In this document: positions 15,383-28,527 of the stretch, one piece after another
Numbering within the stretch: the first letter of the stretch is position 1
Layout: each line of letters starts with the position of its first letter
Source of the DNA: Rheinheimera sp. MM224
GTDB taxonomy: Bacteria; Pseudomonadota; Gammaproteobacteria; Enterobacterales; Alteromonadaceae
DNA: 64,000 nt
Assembly: GCF_947090785.1 (NCBI RefSeq)
Contig: NZ_OX352320.1
Coordinates: forward strand, 2,356,001-2,420,000
Direction: 5' to 3'
The notes under the pieces: generated by a model
Told to the model about the DNA's origin: nothing
Database searches by the model: none
Seen by the model: only the letters and a program-made list of their open reading frames with translations
Translations under genes and position numbers: made by a program

Positions 15383-15392
15383 GCAAGACAAG
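15375..15392. promoter_or_regulatory. Operator O2 of the phage repressor (predicted)
   Basis: Inverted repeat CTTGTC-N6-GACAAG, overlapping the leftward -35 and lying 43 bases before the repressor start, so it could serve both repression of the phage operon and autoregulation. Confidence 0.7.
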
Positions 15393-15435
15393 TTTTGAGG
15401 TGTTAGAATCAGTTAAAATTCAAGAGGCTAGGCAC

Positions 15436-15789
15436 ATGGCAGAAAACTACAGCTACTCGCTTATAGAGACGTTCAAAGCGAAAAAAGGAATTACAAAAAA
15501 TCGTGATGTCGTGGATCTGATTGAAGGAATGAACGAAGGGAATTTGAGTAACATCAAATCAGGTAACAGACACCTGACACCTGAACAAGGTTTGTTTATT
15601 GCAGAACAATGCGGTTTAGATATTGGTGAAGTGCTTGTCAAACTAGACATAGAGCGCAGTAAAAACCCAGCAGTACAGGAAGCGTTAACACAGTTCCTAA
15701 AGAGGATAGCCACGGCAGTGGCAGTGGTCAGCCTGACACTAGGGCTGATGATGGCTCCTCAGAACCATGATGCTGCCGCATCAGTCTAA
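15436..15789 (+). CDS. Phage repressor-like protein (DUF3693 type) with C-terminal hydrophobic tail
   Basis: 117 residues from the ATG at 15436, with GAGG upstream; a frame to 15376 would start within the operator. Residues 5-70 form a Cro/CI-like helix-turn-helix (KGITKNRDVVDLI...LSNIKSGNRHLTPEQG) as in DUF3693 phage proteins. The last 30 residues contain a strongly hydrophobic segment (ATAVAVVSLTLGLMM), unusual for a repressor and suggestive of membrane association. It is the only + strand phage gene, divergent from the lytic operon, like rstR of CTX-type phages. It is probably the lysogeny regulator. Confidence 0.75.
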   Translation: MAENYSYSLIETFKAKKGITKNRDVVDLIEGMNEGNLSNIKSGNRHLTPEQGLFIAEQCGLDIGEVLVKLDIERSKNPAVQEALTQFLKRIATAVAVVSLTLGLMMAPQNHDAAASV

Positions 15790-15795
15790 TATTCA

Positions 15796-15823
15796 ATTTA
15801 ACATAATAATCATTATGTGACAC
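15796..15823 (-). other. dif: dif-like Xer recombination site (prophage right junction)
   Basis: The XerD arm ATTTAACATAA (15796-15806) is identical to the E. coli dif arm. The next six bases (TAATCA) resemble the dif centre, and the XerC arm TTATGTGACAC resembles the E. coli arm in its first five bases. The site begins seven bases after the phage repressor stop codon. It is taken as the attR of an Xer-integrated filamentous phage and, with it, the probable chromosome dif. Confidence 0.85.
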
Positions 15824-15864
15824 TTAGTATATTGAAGGTAAAGGGGGTATCTCCATATTTATCA

Positions 15865-15878
15865 ATCAGATATCTGAT
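15865..15878. other. Perfect 14-bp palindrome
   Basis: ATCAGATATCTGAT lies about 40 bp outside the dif-like site in a non-coding stretch; possible protein-binding site, role unknown. Confidence 0.4.
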
Positions 15879-15980
15879 ATTCGCATGGCTGTTGTTCTGC
15901 TGCTTATATGCTATTACTTCCAATATAAACCTCTATTTGCAGCGTTAAACTCGTTGATTAGAACACGTGCCTAAGCTAAA

Positions 15981-16016
15981 CAGGAAAACCATACACATCA
16001 ACGTATATGGTTTTCA
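15981..16016. terminator. Inverted repeat between prophage and lipoprotein gene
   Basis: GAAAACCATA and TATGGTTTTC arms lie just beyond the 3' end of the - strand lipoprotein gene; on that strand the hairpin ends in TTTTCC. A weak or leaky terminator is likely. Confidence 0.5.
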
Positions 16017-16030
16017 TATCAAGATGAAGA

Positions 16031-16609
16031 TTAATTGCGTGAAATCAGCTTTATACCATCGTCATAACATTCAGTTGTTTTGCCTGAATCCGATATCACC
16101 TGGATATGATCAAAACCACCGGCTGGCGCTGACTTTTCCAGCAAGTCGGTAAAATCATCGGCTATGTCGCTGATTTCATCACCTTTTTGCTCTAAAGCTG
16201 CGAAATGTGGTCTGTGGCGTTCTGTTATTTCCTGAATTTCATCGGCTAATTTTTGCTGCTCAGCCATTTTGACTTTATCGATACGAATACTGTGTTCATC
16301 TTCCTGATGCACAAGATCTGAAAGCTCAGCCATACGTTCACTGTGTTGCTCCATTTCTGCTTCAAAAGCTTTTAAAGGCAAATGTAGCTCTTCCATTTGT
16401 TGCTCGACAGCTTCTAAGCGTTGGTAAGCAGCAAATTCATCTGTGGTCATAGCGCGCTGCTGTATAACTTTACAGTTTTTAATAAAAGCAATTTGCTGCG
16501 GTGCTGCGGTAACGCTTGCCGATGCGGTTTCAGCCTGAGCTGTACAGCCAGCAGTGATTGCAATAGCGACGGATAACAAAGTGAAGGTCAAAGATTTTTG
16601 GAATTTCAT
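16031..16609 (-). CDS. Predicted lipoprotein with coiled coil
   Basis: 192 residues. A lipoprotein signal ends at ITAGC (lipid-modified Cys at about residue 22). Residues about 60-160 are Glu/Gln/Lys-rich and helical, likely coiled coil, and the tail has ECYDDGIKLI. No known family recognised; a periplasmic or outer-membrane-anchored structural role is possible. First host gene after the dif-like site. Confidence 0.65.
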   Translation of the reverse strand: MKFQKSLTFTLLSVAIAITAGCTAQAETASASVTAAPQQIAFIKNCKVIQQRAMTTDEFAAYQRLEAVEQQMEELHLPLKAFEAEMEQHSERMAELSDLVHQEDEHSIRIDKVKMAEQQKLADEIQEITERHRPHFAALEQKGDEISDIADDFTDLLEKSAPAGGFDHIQVISDSGKTTECYDDGIKLISRN

Positions 16610-16680
16610 AACAGGCTCCTATGGTTCAGTTATTAGTAAGTCGGAGCTGGTGAAGAAATAGTTGGAGGGAAAAACAAAAA

Positions 16681-16724
16681 AAGTTGGTTTAATCGCTAAG
16701 GTATTGATTAAACCAACTTTTTAT
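16681..16724 (-). terminator. Bidirectional terminator after maeA
   Basis: Perfect 14-bp arms AAGTTGGTTTAATC and GATTAAACCAACTT across an 11-base loop, with T-runs on both strands. Terminates the malic enzyme transcript on -. Confidence 0.9.
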
Positions 16725-16768
16725 TTAGCTTCTTTATACTGTAATCATAGAAAACTTAATGGCAGATT

Positions 16769-18457
16769 TTAATGACCACTTACGCGCTTATATTCGCGGT
16801 ATTCTGGTTTCCAGAAATTGCGTTCAATTTTTTGCAGTAATTCTTCGTCACTAATTTCCAAAGCCAAGCCTTGCTTTTGAGCAACTTTAGCCACTTCAAA
16901 GGCGATTTTTTTACTTAGCTCAGACAGTTCAGACAAAGCCGGCAGTATAGATCCCTGCCCTGTGTTGGCTAATGGCGACGCTGCAGCTAAAGTTTCGCTG
17001 GCGATCCGTAACATATCATCGCTGATACGGCTGGCTTTCACTGCAACCACACCTAAACCAATGCCTGGGAAAATATACGAGTTATTACACTGCGCGATAT
17101 GGTAAGTCTGACCCTTGTGAATCACAGGCTTAAACGGACTGCCGGTGGCGATAATCACTTTACCATCTGTCCACTTAATCACTTGTTCAGGCGTTGCTTC
17201 CACTTGTTTCGACGGGTTGCTCAACGGGAAAATAATTGGCAGTTCACAGTGTTTTTTCATCGCGGTGATCACTTGTTCAGTGAACAAGCCTGGCTGGCCA
17301 GAAACACCAATTAAGATATCTGGTTTAGCGCAATTCATCACATCCAATAAAGAAGCGTATTCACCACTGTAAGCCCAGTCTGCTAAGTCTGATTTTTTCT
17401 GCATCAGAGCTTCCTGGAAATCACGTAAATCCGCCATGCCTTCGGTTAACAGACCAAAACGGTCAACCATATAGACTTGTTTCCGCGCAGTCGCATCATC
17501 CAGTCCTTCGGTTTTCATTTGGCTGATGATTTGTTCTGCAATACCACAACCAGCTGAGCCTGCGCCGACAAAGACTACTTTTTGTGAAGATAACTTCATG
17601 CCTTTACTGCGACAAGCGGCCAACAATGAGCCTACAGTGACAGCAGCTGTGCCCTGAATATCATCGTTAAAGCAGCAATGCTCATCACGGTAACGTTTTA
17701 AAATTGGCATCGCATTTGGCTGAGCAAAGTCTTCAAACTGCACTAAAGCCTCAGGCCAACGGCGTTTTACGGCTTTCATAAACTGATCAATAAAAGCATC
17801 GTACTCTTCGCCGGTAATACGCTTATGTTTAGAACCCATATACACAGGGTCATTCAGCAGTTTCTCGTTGTTGGTACCCACATCCAGCATCACAGGTAAG
17901 GTATAAGCCGGGCTGATACCACCGCAGGCTGTATATAAAGACAACTTACCGATAGAAATGCCCATACCGCCCACGCCCTGGTCACCTAAACCCAGTACAC
18001 GTTCGCCGTCTGTGACTACTATGACTTTTACTTTCTTTTTGGTGACGCTGCGCAGTATGTCATCCATATGCTCACGTTCGCTGTAGGAGACAAAAATACC
18101 ACGGGCGCTGCGGTAAATAGCCGAGAAACGCTCACAGGCGTCCCCTACTGTTGGCGTATAAATCACCGGGATCATTTCTTCCAAATGCTCTTTGACCAGA
18201 CGATAAAACAAAGTTTCGTTTTTATCGTGAATAGCACGCAGATAAATATGTTTGTTGATTGGTTCAGCAAAGCTGGAGTACTGCATATATGCACGTGCCA
18301 GTTGCTGTTCAATAGTTTCATAGCGCGGAGGCAATAAACCAATCAGGTTAAAAGCGATACGTTCTTCTTTGGTGAAGGCGCTGCCTTTATTTAACAACGG
18401 AGTTTCTAATAAAGCTGGACCTGCGTAGGAGGTATAAAGAGGTTGTTTCGTACTCAT
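16769..18457 (-). CDS. maeA: NAD-dependent malic enzyme
   Basis: Oxidative decarboxylation of malate to pyruvate with NAD+. 562 residues, the length of E. coli MaeA (SfcA). The malic domain contains VIYTPTVG and [17 protein letters not shown], and the catalytic/metal-binding region [14 protein letters not shown] lies at about 250-263, followed by the Rossmann fold with [12 protein letters not shown]. The N-terminus begins just before the conserved [20 protein letters not shown] monocistronic unit with its own terminator. Confidence 0.95.
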   Translation of the reverse strand: MSTKQPLYTSYAGPALLETPLLNKGSAFTKEERIAFNLIGLLPPRYETIEQQLARAYMQYSSFAEPINKHIYLRAIHDKNETLFYRLVKEHLEEMIPVIYTPTVGDACERFSAIYRSARGIFVSYSEREHMDDILRSVTKKKVKVIVVTDGERVLGLGDQGVGGMGISIGKLSLYTACGGISPAYTLPVMLDVGTNNEKLLNDPVYMGSKHKRITGEEYDAFIDQFMKAVKRRWPEALVQFEDFAQPNAMPILKRYRDEHCCFNDDIQGTAAVTVGSLLAACRSKGMKLSSQKVVFVGAGSAGCGIAEQIISQMKTEGLDDATARKQVYMVDRFGLLTEGMADLRDFQEALMQKKSDLADWAYSGEYASLLDVMNCAKPDILIGVSGQPGLFTEQVITAMKKHCELPIIFPLSNPSKQVEATPEQVIKWTDGKVIIATGSPFKPVIHKGQTYHIAQCNNSYIFPGIGLGVVAVKASRISDDMLRIASETLAAASPLANTGQGSILPALSELSELSKKIAFEVAKVAQKQGLALEISDEELLQKIERNFWKPEYREYKRVSGH

Positions 18458-18552
18458 GGGGATCTCTCAAAACAAGCCTGCTGGCTCAAATTGCTGCCGA
18501 TCATAACAGGTCTGAATAAGGCGGCAACCTCACAAGGGTTAAACTGAAGGTA

Positions 18553-18598
18553 AATGGCGCTCATTTCATGCTGGTCAGACCTGAAAAGCGCCATTTTG
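18553..18598 (-). terminator. Terminator of the AsnC/Lrp gene
   Basis: AATGGCGCT and AGCGCCATT arms enclose a second small stem (GGTC/GACC), just after the 3' end of the - strand regulator gene. Confidence 0.6.
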
Positions 18599-18602
18599 TG
18601 CT

Positions 18603-19031
18603 TTATCTCTTGAATTTTGTCTCCAGAATGACCGAAGAATTCGTGCGCTCTACTCCATCAAGATTGCCAATTTCATCAAGAATATGACTCAATTGTTCAG
18701 TGCTTTGTGCCTGCACTACGGCAATTAAGTCATACTCGCCGCTGATGGCGTATAACTCAGAAATCTGGCTGATTTGCTTGAGCTCTACGTTGGTTTTCGT
18801 CGTTAGCTTTTGTCGTACTTTAATAGCAACATGGGCTGAAACCAACTGGCTTAAAAATGCACTGCCATATTCCAGTACATAACCTTTCACCACGCCACTT
18901 TGCTCAAGTCTGTGCAGACGGTTTTGTACCGTGCTACGCGATACATTTAAGGCTCTGGCCAGGTCTGAAATACTGGCTCTGGCATTACGGCGTAACATGC
19001 CCAGTAGTTTTTCGTCATCAGAACTTATCAC
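18603..19031 (-). CDS. Lrp/AsnC family transcriptional regulator
   Basis: 142 residues: an N-terminal winged helix (DEKLLGMLRRNARASISDLARALNVSRSTVQNRLHRLE) and a C-terminal RAM ligand-binding domain. Divergent from the ast operon, so it is a likely local regulator of arginine catabolism. An inverted repeat TATTGG-N9-CCAATA lies between the two genes. Confidence 0.88.
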   Translation of the reverse strand: MISSDDEKLLGMLRRNARASISDLARALNVSRSTVQNRLHRLEQSGVVKGYVLEYGSAFLSQLVSAHVAIKVRQKLTTKTNVELKQISQISELYAISGEYDLIAVVQAQSTEQLSHILDEIGNLDGVERTNSSVILETKFKR

Positions 19032-19094
19032 TTTGCTTAATCACCTTATCAAAATGACAGAATTAACTGTAATATTGTTAATAATGCTACTGCA

Positions 19095-19115
19095 TATTGG
19101 TAAGTCTGGCCAATA
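19095..19115. promoter_or_regulatory. Inverted repeat in the asnC-ast intergenic region
   Basis: TATTGG-N9-CCAATA, 21 bp, between the divergent AsnC/Lrp-type gene and astC; candidate operator for the regulator. Confidence 0.45.
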
Positions 19116-19135
19116 TAATAAATGAAATTCCATAA

Positions 19136-20413
<1,278 letters not shown>

Positions 20414-20497
20414 GCCTTGTTCAGGGAGCTGATTGAGCTCCCTGACTTTTGTCAAAAACGATTATAAAAACAAGAATTAAGCAGGAATACAGAATTT

Positions 20498-23022
<2,525 letters not shown>

Positions 23023-23106
23023 AGCTGAACCAGATCAACATAATAAGCCGGCAGAGTGGCTACACTTACCGGCGTTAACACCATAATCAACAGAGCAGGA
23101 CTCGTT

Positions 23107-23910
23107 ATGCATACTGATGTAAAAGAACTGTTTAACCAACTTTGGGCTAACTACCTTGAAGTCACCCCTTCTGCAAAAAAAATTCACGCCATTTTGGGCT
23201 CGTCGCAACAGAACGATGTGATTAACGATCATATAGCTCTACGTACTTTTAATATCGAAAAAGTAGGACTGGAGAAACTGGCGGCGCACTTGTTGGCCTT
23301 AGGTTATACCGAAGGTGATGAATACCACTTTGAAGCGAAGAAGCTGTATGCCAAGCATTATGAGCATAAAGATCCAACGCTGCCAAAAGTCTTTATCTCA
23401 GAACTGCTGTTAGAGAAATGCTCCCCGGAGCTGCAAAGCATAGTGCGTAAACTGGTTGATCAAATTCCAGAATCTGCTGTTACTGCAGATAACTTCCTGT
23501 ATTCAGGCCGCCACTGGACTATTGACCAGGCAAGCTACGAAACCTTATTAGCAGAAAGTGAATATGCTGCCTGGATGTCAGTCTGGGGTTACCGTGCTAA
23601 CCACTTTACTGTCAGCGTCAATGCATTGAAGAACTATGAAACTCTGGAGTCGGTTAATCAGGCATTAAAAGATGCTGGTTTTCCGTTAAATACCTCAGGT
23701 GGCGAAATCAAAGGCACGCCAGAAGTATTACTGGAACAGTCTTCGACTCTGGCGGACGAAGCACCGGTGAAATTTACCGATGGCACACGTAATATTCCAA
23801 GTTGCTTCTACGAATTTGCCCGTCGTTACCCTATGGCGAACGGCCAGCTGTACGGCGGTTTTGTTGCAGCTTCTGCCGATAAAATTTTTGAAAGCACCAA
23901 CGTGCGTTAA
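23107..23910 (+). CDS. DUF1338 metalloenzyme (2-oxoadipate dioxygenase/decarboxylase-like)
   Basis: 267 residues of the DUF1338/HglS family, Fe(II) enzymes on a VOC-like fold that decarboxylate and hydroxylate 2-oxo acids. Candidate metal ligands are in NDHIALRTF (about residue 42), ANHFTVSVN (about 168) and FYEFARRYP (about 243). The start at 23107 (MHTDVKELF) has AGCAGGA upstream. It follows astD, so it is probably co-expressed with amino-acid catabolism; its true substrate is uncertain. Confidence 0.82.
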   Translation: MHTDVKELFNQLWANYLEVTPSAKKIHAILGSSQQNDVINDHIALRTFNIEKVGLEKLAAHLLALGYTEGDEYHFEAKKLYAKHYEHKDPTLPKVFISELLLEKCSPELQSIVRKLVDQIPESAVTADNFLYSGRHWTIDQASYETLLAESEYAAWMSVWGYRANHFTVSVNALKNYETLESVNQALKDAGFPLNTSGGEIKGTPEVLLEQSSTLADEAPVKFTDGTRNIPSCFYEFARRYPMANGQLYGGFVAASADKIFESTNVR

Positions 23911-23921
23911 TAGCTAAAAGT

Positions 23922-24488
23922 CTATTCTGACGACGAAAGGCTGGATAAATATCCGGCCTTTATTTTTGCCCAATAGACCCCAGCTGTTTCAGCCTGATAG
24001 CCCTTAGATAACTGATTCATAAAACCATGAGGATAAGGAACAAAGCTTTGTCTTAGGCTAGTTTTACCTGCTAAAGCATCCATCAGTTCCGACACCGAAA
24101 AATGCGTCTCTTCTGCAAATATCAATTCTGTTGGATAAAGCGGCTCTAGATGTGTCATCTGGCGAATTTGGCCGCCATAAAAACCAACACAAACCGCAAT
24201 TGTTAAATGCTCTAAAACCAGATTCGCCCAGCAGGCTGCTGCACCAGCGCTAAAACCTACTAAAAATACCGGCTCTGTCTGAGCTTTAAGCAGCTTACCT
24301 AGTTTCTTGCTGTAGGCCTCAAATCCGCCATGCGCCAGAAAATACTGATAGGCTTCATTATCGTCGGTAAAAGATGGAGGCTGATGATCATAAGGTTGCA
24401 CGCAAAGATAATCCAAACCTAGCTGGTCAAATTGCAAAAGCACTTCAGTCTGAGCGCCAAAAATATCAGTCACTATCACCAGTGGCAT
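23922..24488 (-). CDS. Dienelactone-hydrolase-like alpha/beta hydrolase
   Basis: 188 residues. Nucleophile elbow GFSAG (about 79-83) and a C-terminal YPHGFMN histidine fit the dienelactone hydrolase family; the acid residue is probably the Glu/Asp in the FAEETHF stretch. Short compared with typical members (about 230). Substrate not predictable. Eleven bases downstream of the MBL-fold gene, same strand. Confidence 0.75.
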   Translation of the reverse strand: MPLVIVTDIFGAQTEVLLQFDQLGLDYLCVQPYDHQPPSFTDDNEAYQYFLAHGGFEAYSKKLGKLLKAQTEPVFLVGFSAGAAACWANLVLEHLTIAVCVGFYGGQIRQMTHLEPLYPTELIFAEETHFSVSELMDALAGKTSLRQSFVPYPHGFMNQLSKGYQAETAGVYWAKIKAGYLSSLSSSE

Positions 24489-24499
24489 ACACTATGTCC

Positions 24500-25366
24500 T
24501 TATCGAAACACATTCACCGGAAGTTTTAAATACACAGTGCCATTATCTTCTGCTGCAGGGAACTGCCCTGCCCGCACATTGACCTGCACCGACGGCAATA
24601 TCAGCTTTGGCATGCTCAACGTTTTATCTCTGGTCGTGCGCATAGCGACAAAATCCGGTTCACTGGTGCCTTGTTTTAGATGGATGTTCTGCTTCTTTTG
24701 CGCCGCTATAGTGGTCTCACAAACAAACTCATCCCGGCCAGGAGCTTTGTAATCGTGGCATAAAAACATCCGGGTTTGATCCGGCAATTGATACAGCTTT
24801 TGCACTGAGCTATATAAGGTTGCCGCATCGCCGCCTGGGAAATCACAACGGGCCGAGCCATAATCAGGCATAAACAAAGTGTCGCCCACAAAAACTGTAT
24901 CGCCTATGCAATAACTGACACAAGCCGGTGTATGACCGGGGGTATGCAGTACTGAGCAGCGGATAGTTCCCAGCATAAAGTCCTCGCCATCGGCGAATAA
25001 TTTGTCAAAAGCTGAACCGTCAGTTTTTAAATCTTTCAGGTTAAACACCTGACTAAACAGCTGCTGTACTTCGGTAATACGTGAACCTATCGCAATACGC
25101 CCACCTAGTTGTCGCTTCAGAAAAGGCGCAGCAGACAGGTGATCGGCGTGCACATGGGTTTCCAATAACCACTGCACTGTCAGGTTATGCTCTTTCACCT
25201 TAGCCATGATCTGCTCTGCAGAACTTGTATGGGTGGAACCAGAAGCTGCATCAAAATCCAGTACCGGATCGATCACGGCGGCCTCTTTACTCAGCGGATC
25301 CCACACCAGATAACTGTAGGTAAAGCTTTGAGACTCAAAAAACGCATGGACAACAGGCTGCTGCAT
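24500..25366 (-). CDS. MBL-fold hydrolase, persulfide dioxygenase-like
   Basis: 288 residues. Metal ligands THVHADH (about 71-77), HTPGHTP (about 137) and FVGDTLFMPDYGSARCDFPGG (about 155-173) are those of ETHE1/Blh-type enzymes that oxidise glutathione persulfide to sulfite. The ending is an extra 60-residue segment rather than a rhodanese domain. No transcription partner of the BigR type is nearby. Confidence 0.8.
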   Translation of the reverse strand: MQQPVVHAFFESQSFTYSYLVWDPLSKEAAVIDPVLDFDAASGSTHTSSAEQIMAKVKEHNLTVQWLLETHVHADHLSAAPFLKRQLGGRIAIGSRITEVQQLFSQVFNLKDLKTDGSAFDKLFADGEDFMLGTIRCSVLHTPGHTPACVSYCIGDTVFVGDTLFMPDYGSARCDFPGGDAATLYSSVQKLYQLPDQTRMFLCHDYKAPGRDEFVCETTIAAQKKQNIHLKQGTSEPDFVAMRTTRDKTLSMPKLILPSVQVNVRAGQFPAAEDNGTVYLKLPVNVFR

Positions 25367-25571
25367 AAATCACCGCTACTGGTGGACTGAACAAATGATG
25401 GCTTATCTTAGCAAAGCTTTTTCATTCCAGAAAGATATAAGCTTATTCCTTAAAGTTTATCTGGTGGGTATTAATCAGCCATCCAGACCTCTTGCTACCA
25501 GTTTGTCATAATTCTGCAATCAGCGAGCTCTACTCTGCTTTGGCCTGAAACTTAGTGGAGATAGGAGTTGT

Positions 25572-27878
25572 ATGAATATCGCCAGAAAATTGACCTTGGG
25601 AGCTGGTGTACTGACCGTGATGGCAGTTATTTTATCTGCCAGTACCAGTGGCCTGCTCGCCTTAAAAGACAGCTCCGACGCTGTGCATCAAAGTGCAGAA
25701 CAACAATTTCAGGCTCTTGCCGCAAGCCGCCATACCATGCTGCAAACCCAACTCGACAGCCAGCAGCAACTGCTCAATGTACTGGCTCATAATCGTCTGA
25801 CCCAAGAGGCGATTTACAGCTTTAAAAACCCCTTTGTCTCTTACCGTTATGAAGTATCAGCCCCTAATCTTGACAATCTGAAGCAGCAGATGGGCGACTG
25901 GTACAAAACCAAATACCAGCCCTACTTCCAGAATCAAACTCAGGGCTTATCAGTCAATACCAGCCAATGGCTTGAGAAATCCAAATTTGAAACCCTGTTA
26001 CTGCAAAAGTTTTATGTGGCTGAAAATCCCCAGCCTTTAGGTAAACAGCAATTGCTGGATGATCGCAGTGATGGCTCTGTTTATGGTCAGCAGCACAAAA
26101 AATACCACAGCAGCTTTAAAGAAATAGTCGATCGTTATGGCTTTCAGGACTTAATGCTGGTAGATGCTAATAGCCTCGACGTTTTGTATAACGTCAATAA
26201 AGGGCCGGTTTTTGCCAGCAATTTACAAAATGGCGCTTTTGCCGACACTGAACTGGCAATGTTAGCCAAAACCTTAAAACAGAAACCTAAAGCTGGTTTA
26301 CAGATCTCGGCGATCAGCGCATTTAATGGCTTTTTCCAGCAGCAGGTACTGTTTTTTGGCGTGCCTGTATTTCATCCAAATAGCAGCGAAACTCCGGTCG
26401 GCTTCTTAATAGCTCAGTATCCGGTTAGTCGTTTCACAGATTTGATGACCGGAAATCAAAAGTGGCAAGACCTGGGTTTAGGTCAGACCGGTGATTTATA
26501 TCTGGTGGATCAAGAGCAAACACTAGTCACTGAATTACGGCCCTATTTAACAGATAAAGCCAGCTTTGCTGCAGAGTATCCAGAGTTTAAAGCCGGCCCT
26601 TATGGTTTAGGTGGTCACACCAAGCTGCAACTACCGCAGATTAAAGACGCCTTAGCGGGCAAATCAGGTGTGGCTGAAGCCGAAGATTACCGTGGCATAG
26701 AGTCGCTGATCAGCTGGCGTCCTCTGCAAATAGGCCAACAACAGTATGCTCTTATTGTGCAGCAGGAATTATCAGAAAGTATGGAGGCTGTCAGTACCAT
26801 TCGCACTAACCTGATTTTAAGCACTCTGTTGGCTGTATTGATTTTAGGTGTGGTGGTCGTACTGCTGGTGTATTTGTTAGCCCAACGTTTTGCCAAACCT
26901 ATGCTGACTTTGCATCAAAGCATTGAACATTCAGCACAATCCCACGATTTAACTGTGCGTTTTGATTTGAATACCAAAGACGAGTTATCAGCTATTGGCT
27001 CAGCGCTGAATAAGTTGTTTGGTTCCTTTTGTACCCTGGTGGCAAAACTAACCAGCACTTCAGAGCAAAGCGCCTCAGCAGCGACTCAGAATCTGCAAAT
27101 CAGTCAGGAATGCAAAAACTCGGCTATGCAACAAGGTGCTGCTATCAGCCATTTACTGCAGCAATCACAAAGCCTGGATGTGCAGTTACAGCATTCAGCC
27201 GAGCAATTACGTAGTAGTGCAAATCAGGCGAATCATGCCAACCAACAAGCCGATTCAGGTTTCAAAGCTGTTGATCTGGTGGCAAGTTCCATGCGTCACC
27301 TGGCTGAACAAGTCAGCTCATCCAGCCATAGTATGGAAGAGCTACGTTCTGCTGCAACAGATATAGTCACAGTGCTGGATACCATCAAAGGGATTTCAGA
27401 ACAAACCAACCTTTTGGCATTAAATGCCGCTATTGAAGCAGCCCGGGCCGGCGAGCATGGTCGTGGTTTTGCTGTAGTCGCAGATGAAGTACGGCGCTTA
27501 TCAGGCAGCACCCGTCAGGCCACTATGGAAATTCAGCAGATGCTAAACCGCCTTATGAGCACAGTAGATGAAACGGCGCTGGATTTAGCCAAAGAGCGGC
27601 AAAGTGCTGAACTTTGTGTCACTGGCTCAGAGCAGGCACTGCATGCGTTAGGTGAAATTAAGCAGCTTATTGCACAAGTAAGTACAGCAACGTCTGGCAT
27701 AGCTCAGGCTAGTGAGCAGCAATATCAGCAGAATCAGCAAATGCGCGACGAGCTGACCGCTGTGCAAGGTTTAGCGGCTCATACCGAACAAGCCATGACG
27801 GAGCTTAATATCACTGCAAAAGAGCAGGAAAAGCTGGCCATTGAACTACTTCACAACGCCAAAGCGTTCAAGGTATAA
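25572..27878 (+). CDS. Methyl-accepting chemotaxis protein
   Basis: 768 residues. First membrane span at about 7-29, a large periplasmic ligand domain (about 30-410, probable dCache type), second span ([20 protein letters not shown], about 411-435), HAMP (about 440-490), and a cytoplasmic signalling domain with the hairpin tip [23 protein letters not shown], recognising CheA/CheW. The gene stands alone and ends in an intrinsic terminator next to an IS200 element. Ligand unknown. Confidence 0.92.
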   Translation: MNIARKLTLGAGVLTVMAVILSASTSGLLALKDSSDAVHQSAEQQFQALAASRHTMLQTQLDSQQQLLNVLAHNRLTQEAIYSFKNPFVSYRYEVSAPNLDNLKQQMGDWYKTKYQPYFQNQTQGLSVNTSQWLEKSKFETLLLQKFYVAENPQPLGKQQLLDDRSDGSVYGQQHKKYHSSFKEIVDRYGFQDLMLVDANSLDVLYNVNKGPVFASNLQNGAFADTELAMLAKTLKQKPKAGLQISAISAFNGFFQQQVLFFGVPVFHPNSSETPVGFLIAQYPVSRFTDLMTGNQKWQDLGLGQTGDLYLVDQEQTLVTELRPYLTDKASFAAEYPEFKAGPYGLGGHTKLQLPQIKDALAGKSGVAEAEDYRGIESLISWRPLQIGQQQYALIVQQELSESMEAVSTIRTNLILSTLLAVLILGVVVVLLVYLLAQRFAKPMLTLHQSIEHSAQSHDLTVRFDLNTKDELSAIGSALNKLFGSFCTLVAKLTSTSEQSASAATQNLQISQECKNSAMQQGAAISHLLQQSQSLDVQLQHSAEQLRSSANQANHANQQADSGFKAVDLVASSMRHLAEQVSSSSHSMEELRSAATDIVTVLDTIKGISEQTNLLALNAAIEAARAGEHGRGFAVVADEVRRLSGSTRQATMEIQQMLNRLMSTVDETALDLAKERQSAELCVTGSEQALHALGEIKQLIAQVSTATSGIAQASEQQYQQNQQMRDELTAVQGLAAHTEQAMTELNITAKEQEKLAIELLHNAKAFKV

Positions 27879-27893
27879 ATGCCTCTTACAACA

Positions 27894-27918
27894 AAGCCCC
27901 TGATCAAGGGGCTTTTTT
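27894..27918 (+). terminator. Terminator of the chemotaxis gene
   Basis: AAGCCCCT/AGGGGCTT arms across a short loop followed by TTTTTT, 16 bases after the stop. Confidence 0.88.
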
Positions 27919-27932
27919 ATTTTCAGCCCCAA

Positions 27933-27956
27933 AACCACCTACTTCAGTAGGTGGTT
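27933..27956 (+). repeat. IS200 left-end hairpin
   Basis: 10-bp arms AACCACCTAC/GTAGGTGGTT around TTCA; recognised by TnpA in this family. Confidence 0.8.
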
Positions 27957-28039
27957 ATCATCCAAAAGGCTTTGCCTGTAAAGACCTACTCATGCTAATT
28001 GCCGCTTTGATTTTTCGCAGAGTCAAAGAGGTAAAAAGC

Positions 28040-28474
28040 ATGAGTAGATATCAGCAAGCATCGCATGTGTTCTGGCGGTGTCAATACCATATAGTCTGGA
28101 CGCCGAAGTACAGATTCAGGATATTGAAAGATAATGTAGGCAAGGAGGTCTGGCGTTGTATTCAGGTATACAGTGCTCAGTTGGGTTGTGAAGTCGTAGA
28201 ACTTAATGTGCAGATAGACCATGTGCATCTGGTGATAAAAGTCCCACCGAAGATATCAATATCGAAGTTAATGGGTGCATTGAAGGGAAAAATAGCGTTG
28301 AAATTGTTCAGTAAATTCCCGCATTTGAGAAAGAACAAGATGTGGGGTAATCGATTCTGGCAACGTGGTTATTTCGTAGATTCAGTGGGGATCAACGAGG
28401 ATATAATTAGGCGCTATGTAAGACATCAGGAAAAAATGGAACGTCAGGAACAGGCGGAACTAGCACTGGACTAG
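28040..28474 (+). CDS. tnpA: IS200/IS605 transposase TnpA (Y1, HUH)
   Basis: 144 residues. YHIVWTPKYR at about 16-25, the HUH motif HVHLVI (about 62-67) and the catalytic tyrosine in the helix IIRRYVRHQE near the C-terminus. It acts by single-strand cut-and-paste. The ATG at 28040 (MSRYQQASHVFWRCQ) is the conserved start; an in-frame extension to 27992 is not. Full length, so the element may be active. Confidence 0.92.
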   Translation: MSRYQQASHVFWRCQYHIVWTPKYRFRILKDNVGKEVWRCIQVYSAQLGCEVVELNVQIDHVHLVIKVPPKISISKLMGALKGKIALKLFSKFPHLRKNKMWGNRFWQRGYFVDSVGINEDIIRRYVRHQEKMERQEQAELALD

Positions 28475-28481
28475 ACAAAAG

Positions 28482-28496
28482 GCCCCTTTGAGGGGC
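28482..28496 (+). terminator. Hairpin after tnpA
   Basis: GCCCCT-TTG-AGGGGC directly after the transposase stop, inside the IS; likely terminator. Confidence 0.55.
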
Positions 28497-28507
28497 TTCA
28501 CGCAAAG

Positions 28508-28527
28508 CCACCTTCTTCAGAAGGTGG
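28508..28527 (+). repeat. IS200 right-end hairpin
   Basis: CCACCTTC/GAAGGTGG around TTCA, the counterpart of the left-end hairpin. Confidence 0.8.

Larger units (their letters stand above)
5975..15823 (-). mobile_element. Filamentous (inovirus) prophage, probably Xer/dif-integrated
   Basis: The block carries a complete filamentous-phage gene set on the - strand: replication initiator, ssDNA-binding protein, small coat proteins, pVIII, pIII, pVI-like and Zot/pI. It ends in a divergent repressor on the + strand. No integrase or transposase is encoded, and the right edge is a 28-bp dif-like site at 15796-15823, the hallmark of inoviruses that use host XerC/XerD. The left edge is less clear: a degenerate XerD-arm match at 5975-5985 follows the terminator of the last phage gene, so the boundary there is a best estimate. 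The size, about 9.8 kb, fits the group. Confidence 0.87.
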
